A stretch of 64,000 bases of DNA from Eubacteriales bacterium (lineage in GTDB: Bacteria; Bacillota; Clostridia; Lachnospirales; Lachnospiraceae): contig JAUNDV010000005.1 of NCBI GenBank assembly GCA_030525875.1, positions 48,469 to 112,468 on the forward strand, given 5' to 3'. The notes under the pieces are model-generated. The model was not told the origin of the DNA. It ran no database searches and saw only the letters and a list, made by a program, of their open reading frames with translations. Shown here in pieces: positions 27,461 through 35,077 of this stretch. A program made the translations under genes and the position numbers. Each line of letters begins with the position of its first letter. Positions within the stretch are counted from its first letter, which is position 1.

Positions 27461-28876
27461 ATGAAACAGTTTATGGATAAGGATTTCCTGCTTGATACTG
27501 AGACTGCAAAGACTCTTTATCATGAAATAGCAGAAAAGATGCCTGTTTTGGATTATCATTGCCATATCAATCCTAGGGAGATAGCTGAGGATAAGAAGTT
27601 TGAAAATATTACTCAGGTGTGGCTTGGAGGAGATCACTACAAGTGGCGCCAGATGCGTTCAAACGGAGTAGAGGAGAAGTATATTACAGGAGATGCTACA
27701 GACCGTGAGAAGTTCCAGAAGTGGGCTGAGACTTTGGAGCTTGCTATAGGAAATCCTCTTTACCATTGGAGCCATCTTGAGCTTCAGAGATATTTTGGAT
27801 ATACAGGAGCATTAAATGGAGAGACTGCTGAGGAGGTATGGAATCTTTGCAATGCTAAGCTTAAAGAAGACAGCATGAGCGTTAGAAATATCATCAGACA
27901 GTCAAATGTTAAGCTTATCTGTACAACTGACGATCCAGCAGATGATCTTCATTGGCATCAGGTTATTAAGGCAGATCCAGATTGTGATTTCCAGGTCCTT
28001 CCTGCATGGAGACCAGACAAGGCAATGAATATAGAGAAGCCAGAATACCTTGAATACCTTGAGAAGCTTGCAGCAGCAGCTGAGATGAAGATTTCAAGCT
28101 TCAAGGAGCTTAAGGATGCACTTAAGAAGAGACTTGCATACTTCAATGAAAATGGTGCCTGCGTTTCAGACCATGGTCTTGAGTATGTGATGTATGTTCC
28201 AGCTTTTGATGAAGAAGTAGAGAGAATCTTTGCTGACCGTATGGCTGGTAAACAGCTTAGCAAGGAGGATGAGCTCAAATTTAAGACTGCATTCATGTTA
28301 TTCTTAGCAGGAGAGTATAAGAAAATGGGCTGGATAATGCAGCTTCATTATGGATGTAAGAGAGATAATAATACAGGCATGTATAATAAGCTTGGTCCAG
28401 ATACCGGATTTGACTGCATCAATAACTATGCTCCTTCATCACAGACAGCAGATTTCCTCAATGCAGTTAACGAGGCAGGAGGACTTCCTAAGACTATCCT
28501 TTACAGTCTTAATCCTAATGATGATGAGGCTCTTGGAACAATACTTGGCTGCTTCCAGAATTCAGATGCAATAGGAAAGATACAGCAGGGTTCAGCATGG
28601 TGGTTCAATGACAATAAGACTGGAATGATCAAGCAGATGACTTCACTTGCAAATCTTGGACTCCTTGGTAATTTCATCGGAATGCTTACAGATTCAAGAA
28701 GCTTCCTTTCATATACAAGACATGAATATTTTAGACGTATTATGTGCAACCTTATTGGTGGATGGGTTGAAAATGGAGAATATCCAAATGATATGAAGAG
28801 CCTTGAAAAGATAGTTAAGGGTATTTCATACAACAATGCTATAAGATATTTCGGTTTTGAGCTTGATGAGCAGTAA
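27461..28876 (+). CDS. uxaC: Glucuronate/galacturonate isomerase
   Basis: Isomerises galacturonate to tagaturonate (and glucuronate to fructuronate), the first intracellular step of the pathway. LDYHCHINPREIAEDKKF near residue 30 contains the HxH metal site of this amidohydrolase-like fold; QLHYGCKRDNN and DSRSFLSYTRHEYFRR are further UxaC motifs. I start it at ATG 27461, not at the TTG at 27446, because the GGAGG ribosome site lies between them; this gives 471 residues. Last gene of the operon, followed by a shared terminator. Confidence 0.95.
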   Translation: MKQFMDKDFLLDTETAKTLYHEIAEKMPVLDYHCHINPREIAEDKKFENITQVWLGGDHYKWRQMRSNGVEEKYITGDATDREKFQKWAETLELAIGNPLYHWSHLELQRYFGYTGALNGETAEEVWNLCNAKLKEDSMSVRNIIRQSNVKLICTTDDPADDLHWHQVIKADPDCDFQVLPAWRPDKAMNIEKPEYLEYLEKLAAAAEMKISSFKELKDALKKRLAYFNENGACVSDHGLEYVMYVPAFDEEVERIFADRMAGKQLSKEDELKFKTAFMLFLAGEYKKMGWIMQLHYGCKRDNNTGMYNKLGPDTGFDCINNYAPSSQTADFLNAVNEAGGLPKTILYSLNPNDDEALGTILGCFQNSDAIGKIQQGSAWWFNDNKTGMIKQMTSLANLGLLGNFIGMLTDSRSFLSYTRHEYFRRIMCNLIGGWVENGEYPNDMKSLEKIVKGISYNNAIRYFGFELDEQ

Positions 28877-28911
28877 ACGAAGAGTAACAAATATTAAGCA
28901 TATAGTATAAT

Positions 28912-28957
28912 AAAAAACAGGGGATTAAGCTAGTTTTAGCCTTTCCCCTGTTATTTT
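28912..28957. terminator. Bidirectional terminator between uxaC and arcC
   Basis: AACAGGGG (28916-28923) pairs with CCCCTGTT (28945-28952), with A-rich sequence on the left and TATTTTTATTT on the right. It can serve the convergent uxaC and arcC transcripts. Confidence 0.8.
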
Positions 28958-29904
28958 TATTTGGTGATTATTGTTCCTGTTTTACCGTTAATTGCTTCTC
29001 TTGCCTTCTCAAGGAGAGTGATAAGAGCCTTCTTATTTGTTCCATTTTGAACAAATTTCATACCAGCCTGTACCTTTGGAAGCATAGAACCTGGTGCAAA
29101 TTGTCCCTCATTGCAATAGCGCTCTGCTTCATCAAGATTCATTTCATCCAGCCATTTCTGATCTGGTTTGCCGAAGTTAATAGCTACCTTTTCTACAGCT
29201 GTAAGTATAATGAGCATGTCTGCATCAAGCTTCTCAGCAAGGAGGGCAGCAGCGAAGTCCTTATCAATAACAGCGGCAGCACCTGTAAGATGGTTTCCAT
29301 TCTTGATTACAGGAATTCCACCTCCACCACAGCATATTACAAGATTTCCGTCATCTACCATTGCTCTTATAGCATCGATCTCAACGATATCTATAGGCTT
29401 AGGTGATGCAACAACACGTCTGTAGCCTCTTCCAGCATCTTCCTTAACTGTCCATCCTCTTTCACCAGCTTCCTTAAGAGCCTCTTCCATAGTCATGAAC
29501 TGACCAATTGGTTTAGTTGGGTTTTTGAATGCAGGATCATCTTTATCAACAACAATCTGGGTTACCATTGTGGTTGTATTTTTTGGCTTCATGCCTCTGT
29601 TAAGGAATTCCTCACGCATTGCATTCTGAAGATCATAACCGATATAAGCCTGACTCATGGCTACACATACGGAGAGAGGAGTAATCTGACGTCCATTACC
29701 TGAATGAGCATATTCTGTCATGGCGTTGTTGATTGTACCTACCTGAGGTCCATTTCCATGGACTATAATAACCTCATGTCCCTCTTCAACAAGATCTGCA
29801 ATAGCCTTAGCTGTTGTCTTTACTGCATCCATCTGCTCAGAGAGAGTATTACCTAATGCGTTTCCTCCAAGAGCGATAACTATACGTTTTTTATTATTTT
29901 CCAT
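28957..29904 (-). CDS. arcC: Carbamate kinase
   Basis: Transfers phosphate from carbamoyl phosphate to ADP, yielding ATP, CO2 and ammonia. The 315-residue protein has RIVIALGGNALGNTL at the N-terminus, VIVHGNGPQVGTI, GYRRVVASPKP, CCGGGGIPVI and IDKDFAAALLAEKLDAD, all standard for the family. It lies at the end of the ygeX-ygeY-ygeW group. It would be the energy-conserving step, using carbamoyl phosphate released by the YgeW-type transferase. A terminator-like hairpin separates it from ygeW, so it may be transcribed partly on its own. Confidence 0.95.
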   Translation of the reverse strand: MENNKKRIVIALGGNALGNTLSEQMDAVKTTAKAIADLVEEGHEVIIVHGNGPQVGTINNAMTEYAHSGNGRQITPLSVCVAMSQAYIGYDLQNAMREEFLNRGMKPKNTTTMVTQIVVDKDDPAFKNPTKPIGQFMTMEEALKEAGERGWTVKEDAGRGYRRVVASPKPIDIVEIDAIRAMVDDGNLVICCGGGGIPVIKNGNHLTGAAAVIDKDFAAALLAEKLDADMLIILTAVEKVAINFGKPDQKWLDEMNLDEAERYCNEGQFAPGSMLPKVQAGMKFVQNGTNKKALITLLEKAREAINGKTGTIITK

Positions 29905-29928
29905 TGCTTTTCCCCTGATTTTGAGAGC

Positions 29929-29965
29929 AAAAAGGGACTGGGCATAAAAACCCGGCCCCTTTTAA
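29929..29965 (-). terminator. Terminator or attenuator between ygeW and arcC
   Basis: AAAAGGGACTGGG pairs with CCCGGCCCCTTTT (one mismatch) around CATAAAAA. Read on the minus strand it ends in CTTTTTG, so it can stop much of the transcript coming from ygeW. Confidence 0.65.
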
Positions 29966-30017
29966 CTCACTTTTAATATATAAGATTAAATACCCTTTGC
30001 TTTAATTAAATTTTATA

Positions 30018-31214
30018 TTAAGCCTCGAAAATACGCTTCTGTCCACGTTTCTCAAGCTCTGCAAGAACCTTCTGTGGATTCTTGAACTTCTCAAGGAGAA
30101 TCATAGCAGCGATAATATATGGCTTGTAGCTTGCTTCCTTGTAAAGAGGATCTCTGTAACGATCGAATACAGATGCTTCAACCTCACCATCCTTACAGCT
30201 TACATCGTTGATATCAGCTGGTAAGCAGTGGAGGTAAAGAGCCTTTCCATCCTTAGTTGTCTTCATAAGCTCTTCTGTACAGCACCAATCCTTGTGCTCA
30301 GCATTCTGTGCAAGAAGCTCCTTCTCAAGTGCCTTGATTTCATCAGAATCGCCCTCAGCGTAGAGGTTTGTTCTCTTCTCCATAGCTGCAAATGGAGCCC
30401 ATGATTTAGGATATACGATATCAGCATCCTTGAATGCCTCAGCCATATTGTTTGTCTTTGTGAATGATCCGCCTGACTCCTCAGCCTGCTTTCTTGCAAT
30501 CTCTTCAACCTCTGGCATAACCTCGTATCCTTCTGGATGAGCAAGAACAACATCACAGCCAAGACGTGTGAAGAGTCCGATAGCTCCCTGAGGAACTGAA
30601 AGTGGCTTACCATATGATGGTGAATATGCCCAGGTCATAGCAATCTTTTTGCCCTTCATATTCTCAAGTCCGCCCATCTCATGGATGCAGTGAAGAGCGT
30701 CAGCCATGATCTGTGTTGGGTGGTCGATATCACACTGAAGGTTTACAAGAGTAGGTCTCTGCTCAAGTATGCCATCCTTATATCCCTGAGCTACTGAATC
30801 AGCAACTTCATGCATGTAAGTATTTCCCTTACCAATATACATATCATCACGGATACCGATAACATCAGCCATGAATGAAATCATGTTAGCTGTCTCACGA
30901 ACTGTCTCACCATGAGCAACCTGTGACTTTCCTTCATCAAGATCCTGAACCTCAAGACCAAGAAGGTTACAAGCAGATGCAAATGAGAAACGTGTACGTG
31001 TTGAGTTATCTCTGAAAAGTGAAATACCAAGTCCTGAATCAAATACCTTTGTAGAAATATTGTTCTCACGAAGGTAACGAAGAGCATCAGCTACAGTCCA
31101 TGTTGCCTGAAGCTCATCAAAGGTCTTCTCCCATGTAAGGAAGAAGTCATTCATATACATGTCGTCAAATTTAAGCTCGTCTAACTTATTGATAAAATCC
31201 TGGATGTTTGCCAT
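30018..31214 (-). CDS. ygeW: YgeW-type carbamoyltransferase
   Basis: A 398-residue member of the aspartate/ornithine carbamoyltransferase superfamily. The carbamoyl-phosphate motif is DNSTRTRFSFASAC near residue 70; DHPTQIMADALHC and YLHCLPADINDVSC follow. The length and the extra segments match YgeW, whose natural amino substrate is unsettled. In urate/purine-degrading gut anaerobes it is found with ygeX, ygeY and carbamate kinase. The probable role is phosphorolysis of a carbamoyl (ureido) intermediate to make carbamoyl phosphate. Family is certain; substrate is inferred from context. Confidence 0.92.
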   Translation of the reverse strand: MANIQDFINKLDELKFDDMYMNDFFLTWEKTFDELQATWTVADALRYLRENNISTKVFDSGLGISLFRDNSTRTRFSFASACNLLGLEVQDLDEGKSQVAHGETVRETANMISFMADVIGIRDDMYIGKGNTYMHEVADSVAQGYKDGILEQRPTLVNLQCDIDHPTQIMADALHCIHEMGGLENMKGKKIAMTWAYSPSYGKPLSVPQGAIGLFTRLGCDVVLAHPEGYEVMPEVEEIARKQAEESGGSFTKTNNMAEAFKDADIVYPKSWAPFAAMEKRTNLYAEGDSDEIKALEKELLAQNAEHKDWCCTEELMKTTKDGKALYLHCLPADINDVSCKDGEVEASVFDRYRDPLYKEASYKPYIIAAMILLEKFKNPQKVLAELEKRGQKRIFEA

Positions 31215-31293
31215 TATTATTTTCTCCTTAATAGAAATTAAAATATATTAATTATTAAATATAAATGTCTGAATTGATCTGTTATACTTAGTT

Positions 31294-31349
31294 CTTACTT
31301 CCGAAGCCTTGAAATTCATTGGCTATAAGGAGGGGCTTCGGAAGATAAG
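31294..31349 (-). ncRNA. Strong intercistronic hairpin between ygeY and ygeW
   Basis: CTTACTTCCGAAGCC (31294-31308) is the inverse of GGCTTCGGAAGATAAG (31334-31349) with one bulge: a stem of 15 bp and a loop of about 25 nt. There is no T-run after it on either strand, so it is not a simple terminator. The whole 227-nt gap holds no ORF. Possible roles are mRNA stability, processing or regulation of ygeW; none is proven. Confidence 0.5.
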
Positions 31350-31441
31350 CACTGAGTATTGAAAAATAAGGTTTAAGTAACTAAGAATGAGTATATATAT
31401 CAACAGAAACTTAGTTCTGAATGATAATAAAATTATTAAAA

Positions 31442-32770
31442 TTAAGCTGTGTAGCAGGTTGGAAGAGCAGCATATACTGCAGCACAGGTTACAAGATCCT
31501 GCTTCCATGTCTTCTCATTTGGAGCATGAGCCTGAGCCTCAGCACCAGGACCAAAGCCGATACATGGAATTCCGTTTCTTCCCATGATTGATACACCATT
31601 TGTTGAGAATGTCCACTTATCTGTAAGAGGACGAGCCTTTCTCATAGCCTCTGTCTCAGGAGCACCGATACGCTCATCACCATAGAGTCCCTTGTAAGCT
31701 TCCTCGAGTGAACGTGTTACCTTATGATCCTCAGGAATTACCCAGGTAGGGAAGTAGCACTCGATTGGATATACAAGTCCCTTATATGAAGGACGTGAGT
31801 ACTCATACATTGAAACAGTTACATCATCTCCATACTTCTTAACATTAGGAAGCTGACGGATTTCTTCAAGACAGCTTTCCCATGTTTCACCAGCTGTCAT
31901 ACGTCTGTCAAGAGAAACAGCACATGAGTCAGCTACTGCACAACGGGAAGGAGAAGTAAAGAAGATTTCTGAAACAGTTACAGTTCCTCTGCCAAGGAAA
32001 TTAGCTTCCTTGTACTCTGGATTGTATTTCTCATCAAGCATCTTAACAAGACCCTTAACTTCCTTGTCGTCTGCTGCATCATTTTCATTGAGAGCACGAA
32101 CATCCTGAAGGATATCAGCCATCTTGTAGATAGCATTGTCACCACGCTCAGGAGCTGAACCATGGCAGCTTACACCCTTAACATCGATACGGATTTCCAT
32201 ACGTCCTCTCTGTCCTCTGTAGATTCCACCATCTGTTGGCTCAGTTGAAACTACGAAATCAGGACGGATACCGTCTTCCTTGATGATATACTGCCAGCAA
32301 AGTCCATCACAGTCTTCTTCCTGAACAGTACCAACAACCATAACCTTATATTTGTCATTTAAGAGACCAAGATCCTTCATGATCTTTGCTCCGTAAACTG
32401 CAGATACGATACCACCACACTGGTCTGAAACTCCACGTCCACCGATTTCAACATCTGTTTCATATCCTTCATAAGGATCAAAGTTCCAGTTCTTGATATT
32501 TCCGATACCAACTGTATCAATATGAGCATCGAAGGCAATTAGTTTTTCACCATTACCCATAAATCCGATTACATTACCCATATCATCTATACGAACTTCG
32601 TCAAATCCAACCTTCTCCATTTCCTCAGCGATTACGCGGATATGCTCAGCCTCATCACATGACTCGCCTGGATATTTAACGATATTTCTAAGAAATGCTG
32701 TCATATCAGCCTTGTAAGATTCAGCACTTTCTTTAATTTTTGCAAATTCCTCTGCAGTTAAAGCACACAT
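31442..32770 (-). CDS. ygeY: YgeY-type M20 metallohydrolase
   Basis: A 442-residue member of the M20 peptidase/deacylase family. The metal-site motifs are [12 protein letters not shown] near residue 80, [19 protein letters not shown], and [10 protein letters not shown] with the catalytic Glu; a dimerisation domain follows ([14 protein letters not shown]). The family is described as a selenium-metabolism-linked hydrolase and recurs in purine/urate gene clusters, where it probably cleaves an amide or ureide bond to feed the YgeX and YgeW reactions. No signal peptide. Substrate unknown. Confidence 0.9.
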   Translation of the reverse strand: MCALTAEEFAKIKESAESYKADMTAFLRNIVKYPGESCDEAEHIRVIAEEMEKVGFDEVRIDDMGNVIGFMGNGEKLIAFDAHIDTVGIGNIKNWNFDPYEGYETDVEIGGRGVSDQCGGIVSAVYGAKIMKDLGLLNDKYKVMVVGTVQEEDCDGLCWQYIIKEDGIRPDFVVSTEPTDGGIYRGQRGRMEIRIDVKGVSCHGSAPERGDNAIYKMADILQDVRALNENDAADDKEVKGLVKMLDEKYNPEYKEANFLGRGTVTVSEIFFTSPSRCAVADSCAVSLDRRMTAGETWESCLEEIRQLPNVKKYGDDVTVSMYEYSRPSYKGLVYPIECYFPTWVIPEDHKVTRSLEEAYKGLYGDERIGAPETEAMRKARPLTDKWTFSTNGVSIMGRNGIPCIGFGPGAEAQAHAPNEKTWKQDLVTCAAVYAALPTCYTA

Positions 32771-32829
32771 TATATTTTCCTCCTTAATGGTGAATACATT
32801 ATATATTTTTGTTATTTATTTTTAATGGA

Positions 32830-34026
32830 TTATTTATCCATTCCCTTCCAAACTATGTTCTTCCATCTGCCAGGATCAGTATCTCCTTCGGTAGAGAAGA
32901 GCAGTACCTTTGAATCCTTATCAAGTTTAAGAGCATCTCTTAAATCCTTGTAGTCATCATTGGTCATTATTTCAGCAAGAGCTCCAAATGGTGCAGCACC
33001 TGATTCTCCTGAAACTACACAATCATCAAATTTGAATGGAGCAGCAAGCATACGCATTCCAAGTCTTGAAATATCATCACTTACAGCAAGGAAAGCAGTA
33101 ACGTGATTCTTTAAAATATCCCATGATGTGATGTTTGGCTCTCCACAGCAGAGACCAGCCATGATAGTTGGCATTTCTCCATCACAGATTCTGATATTTC
33201 CATCAGCTGCAACAGCACCCTTGTATAGACAAGCTGCAGGCTCGGCCTCAACAACTACCATTGTAGGAGGATTGTCTTTGTATTTGTTAGCAAAATATCC
33301 AACTATTCCGCCTGCAAGTGAGCCAACACCAGCCTGTACAAATACATGTGTAGGACGCTCACCAAACTGCTCGTTAGCCTCGTCAGCCATGGTTCCATAG
33401 CCTTCCATGATCCATGCAGGAATTTCTTCATAACCTTCCCATGCAGTATCCTGTACAACAACGCCTCTTTCAGTTTCAGCGGCCTGCTTTGCAACTATTC
33501 TTACGCATTCATCGTAGTTAACAGTTTCTATGGTACATTCAGCACCTTCATTTTCGATATTCTTTCTTCTTGTTTCTGTAGAACCTACAGGCATACGGAT
33601 TACACATTTCTGACCAAGCTGGTGAGCTGCCCAGGCAACTCCACGTCCATGGTTACCATCTGTAGCTGAAAAGAAAGTTGCCTGTCCGAACTCATCTCTA
33701 AGCTCCTTAGATGTAAGTACATTGTATGGCATTTCACTTATATCCTTGCCTGTTTCGCTGGCAATGTATCTTGCGATTGCATATGAACCACCGAGTACCT
33801 TAAAGGCGTTTAATCCAAAACGATAAGATTCGTCTTTTATCTTTACAGCATTTAAGCCGAGGTATGAAGACATATTCTTAAGGTCTCGAAGAGGTGTTAT
33901 TTCATACTGAGGGAAGCTTTCGTGAAATGTACGTGCTTTTTTAACTTCCTCTACAGACATTATAGGAAGGTTCTTATCGTCTGTCTTAGGCATTTTATTA
34001 AGAACCCACTGTATTGACTTACTCAT
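32830..34026 (-). CDS. ygeX: 2,3-Diaminopropionate ammonia-lyase
   Basis: PLP enzyme converting 2,3-diaminopropionate to pyruvate and two ammonia molecules. The PLP lysine is K76 in FKVLGGSYA. SATDGNHGRGVAWAAH binds the substrate/phosphate, and QAGVGSLAGGIVGYFA and GLCCGEPNITSWDIL are further YgeX features. I start it at minus-strand ATG 34026, four bases past the regulator stop, with AGGAGGA inside the end of the regulator; the upstream ATG at 34059 would add a basic run that is just the regulator in another frame. This gives 398 residues, as in E. coli. Coupled to the regulator gene. Confidence 0.95.
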   Translation of the reverse strand: MSKSIQWVLNKMPKTDDKNLPIMSVEEVKKARTFHESFPQYEITPLRDLKNMSSYLGLNAVKIKDESYRFGLNAFKVLGGSYAIARYIASETGKDISEMPYNVLTSKELRDEFGQATFFSATDGNHGRGVAWAAHQLGQKCVIRMPVGSTETRRKNIENEGAECTIETVNYDECVRIVAKQAAETERGVVVQDTAWEGYEEIPAWIMEGYGTMADEANEQFGERPTHVFVQAGVGSLAGGIVGYFANKYKDNPPTMVVVEAEPAACLYKGAVAADGNIRICDGEMPTIMAGLCCGEPNITSWDILKNHVTAFLAVSDDISRLGMRMLAAPFKFDDCVVSGESGAAPFGALAEIMTNDDYKDLRDALKLDKDSKVLLFSTEGDTDPGRWKNIVWKGMDK

Positions 34027-34030
34027 GATT

Positions 34031-34732
34031 TTAGAGTTCCTCCTTTTTCTTCTTGACATCTACATATGAGTATAGTGTAAATTTGCTTATTCCGAAGTAG
34101 TTTGAAACTTTATCTCCGGACTTCTGTATAAGAAAGGCTCCAGCATCATTGAGATAATTAATAGCTTTTACCTTTTCTTCCTTATTCATAAGAGCAGGAG
34201 CTTTACCGATAAGAGCAACGCTTTGTTCTATAAGATTGTCCAAAAGCTCGTTAACGCTGTTTGGTATTGCTTCTGTTTTCTGTTCCTCAGTATCATTGTT
34301 GTTTATGTTTATAAGAGATTTGAGAGCACTGTCAAATGCTGTAAAACCGCTAATGTCTAAGTTGATACTAAGTACATAATGAAATTCATTGTTATAATCC
34401 TTTACAAAAATTGTTGAGGACTTAAGAAGCTTTCCTCCAGTTCCTTTTGTAAGGTAGCAGAGATGATCTGTAAGATTGTCTCCCTTGGACAATGCTTCAA
34501 TAGACTCTAAAACAATTTTTGATGGTGAATCACCAATGTCTCGTCCTGTTACATGTCCGTTTATTATATAAATAATGGAGTGTTCAGGATCACTTGTTTT
34601 TAAATCATGGATACAAACCTCACAGTTTGATCCGAATTGTCTTGCTATGCCATGTGCAATAAATGTAAGACTTTCTAAAATTGTCTCATTTGGGTCTGGC
34701 ACATAATGTGAATGTTCATTTTTTGTAGTCAT
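34031..34732 (-). CDS. YheO/DauR-like PAS-HTH transcriptional regulator
   Basis: A 233-residue cytosolic DNA-binding protein. The N-terminal YheO-like PAS domain (residues about 15-130) contains GIARQFGSNCEVCIHDL and IINGHVTGRDIGDSPSKI. A C-terminal helix-turn-helix (about 175-228) ends in NYFGISKFTLYSYVDVKKKKEEL. First gene of the ygeX operon and next to the divergent ssnA operon, so it is the likely local regulator of both. A palindrome TAACCGGTTA lies over its own predicted transcription start. The ligand is unknown; a purine or diaminopropionate is a reasonable guess. Confidence 0.85.
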   Translation of the reverse strand: MTTKNEHSHYVPDPNETILESLTFIAHGIARQFGSNCEVCIHDLKTSDPEHSIIYIINGHVTGRDIGDSPSKIVLESIEALSKGDNLTDHLCYLTKGTGGKLLKSSTIFVKDYNNEFHYVLSINLDISGFTAFDSALKSLININNNDTEEQKTEAIPNSVNELLDNLIEQSVALIGKAPALMNKEEKVKAINYLNDAGAFLIQKSGDKVSNYFGISKFTLYSYVDVKKKKEEL

Positions 34733-34743
34733 CTTTTTACTCC

Positions 34744-34753
34744 TAACCGGTTA
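34744..34753. promoter_or_regulatory. Palindrome in the regulator's 5' leader
   Basis: TAACCGGTTA, a perfect 10-bp palindrome, lies between the minus-strand -10 and the regulator ATG. It overlaps the probable early transcribed region, a typical place for an autorepression site. Confidence 0.45.
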
Positions 34754-34764
34754 AGTACATCTTC

Positions 34765-34792
34765 ATAATACCATATATTTTCACGATTGCAA
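34765..34792 (-). promoter_or_regulatory. Promoter of the regulator-ygeX-ygeY-ygeW operon
   Basis: On the minus strand TTGCAA (34792-34787), 16 bp, then TATTAT (34770-34765) preceded by TGG (extended -10). It is about 33 bp upstream of the regulator ATG. Confidence 0.7.
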
Positions 34793-34842
34793 GAGAAAAA
34801 TACAAAAAAATTTAGATATTCTAAAATTCTTTTGAAATTCTG

Positions 34843-34871
34843 TTGCAAAACCATATTTATAATGATAAAAT
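34843..34871 (+). promoter_or_regulatory. Promoter of the ssnA-ygfK-xdh operon
   Basis: TTGCAA (34843-34848), 17 bp, then TGA-TAAAAT with the hexamer at 34866-34871. A TATAAT at 34858 lacks a good -35. This predicts a leader of about 200 nt before ssnA. Confidence 0.6.
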
Positions 34872-34920
34872 GTATCTAGATTATTAGAAAGTAACAAGAT
34901 ATTTTCTGATTTATGTGATT

Positions 34921-35005
34921 AGTTGTGAAATCTGACAGTACCAGATCGGGATCGAAGTGATGATCTGATAACATGAAATAGCAGTCCTAATCATGATGGA
35001 CAACA
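34921..35005 (+). ncRNA. Candidate structured leader RNA (three-way junction) upstream of ssnA
   Basis: GTTGT (34921-34925) can pair with ACAAC (35001-35005) as a closing stem. Inside, CAGATC pairs with GATCTG and CATGA pairs with TCATG, making two arms. The loop of the first arm has GGGA and that of the second has UCCU, which can pair, so a loop-loop contact is possible. An alternative ATCTG/CAGAT hairpin competes with the first arm, which is a switch-like feature. It does not match the purine, xanthine or guanidine riboswitch cores that I know. Judged by eye only. Confidence 0.4.
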
Positions 35006-35017
35006 AAATAACATTGT

Positions 35018-35056
35018 ATTTCGTTATAAATAAAAAAATATTTAGTATAACGGAAT
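35018..35056. repeat. Inverted repeat just before ssnA, possible operator
   Basis: ATTTCGTTATA (35018-35028) and TATAACGGAAT (35046-35056) are inverted copies matching at 10 of 11 positions. Centre-to-centre distance is 28 bp, i.e. nearly three helical turns. They lie in the transcribed leader, immediately before the ribosome site AAAAAGGAGG. Confidence 0.5.
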
Positions 35057-35077
35057 AATAGAAAAAGGAGGTAGTAT

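Noticed and set aside
29047-29425. Open frames on the plus strand opposite arcC
   Set aside because: They are antisense to a well-conserved gene, have no ribosome site and no recognisable motif.
30018-31214. Ordinary ornithine carbamoyltransferase (arginine deiminase pathway)
   Set aside because: It is longer than ArgF/ArcB, has YgeW-type segments, lies with ygeX and ygeY, and no arcA or arcD gene is nearby.
34921-35005. Canonical purine (guanine/adenine) riboswitch
   Set aside because: The three-way shape is suggestive, but the conserved junction and 7-nt kissing-loop sequences of that family are not present.
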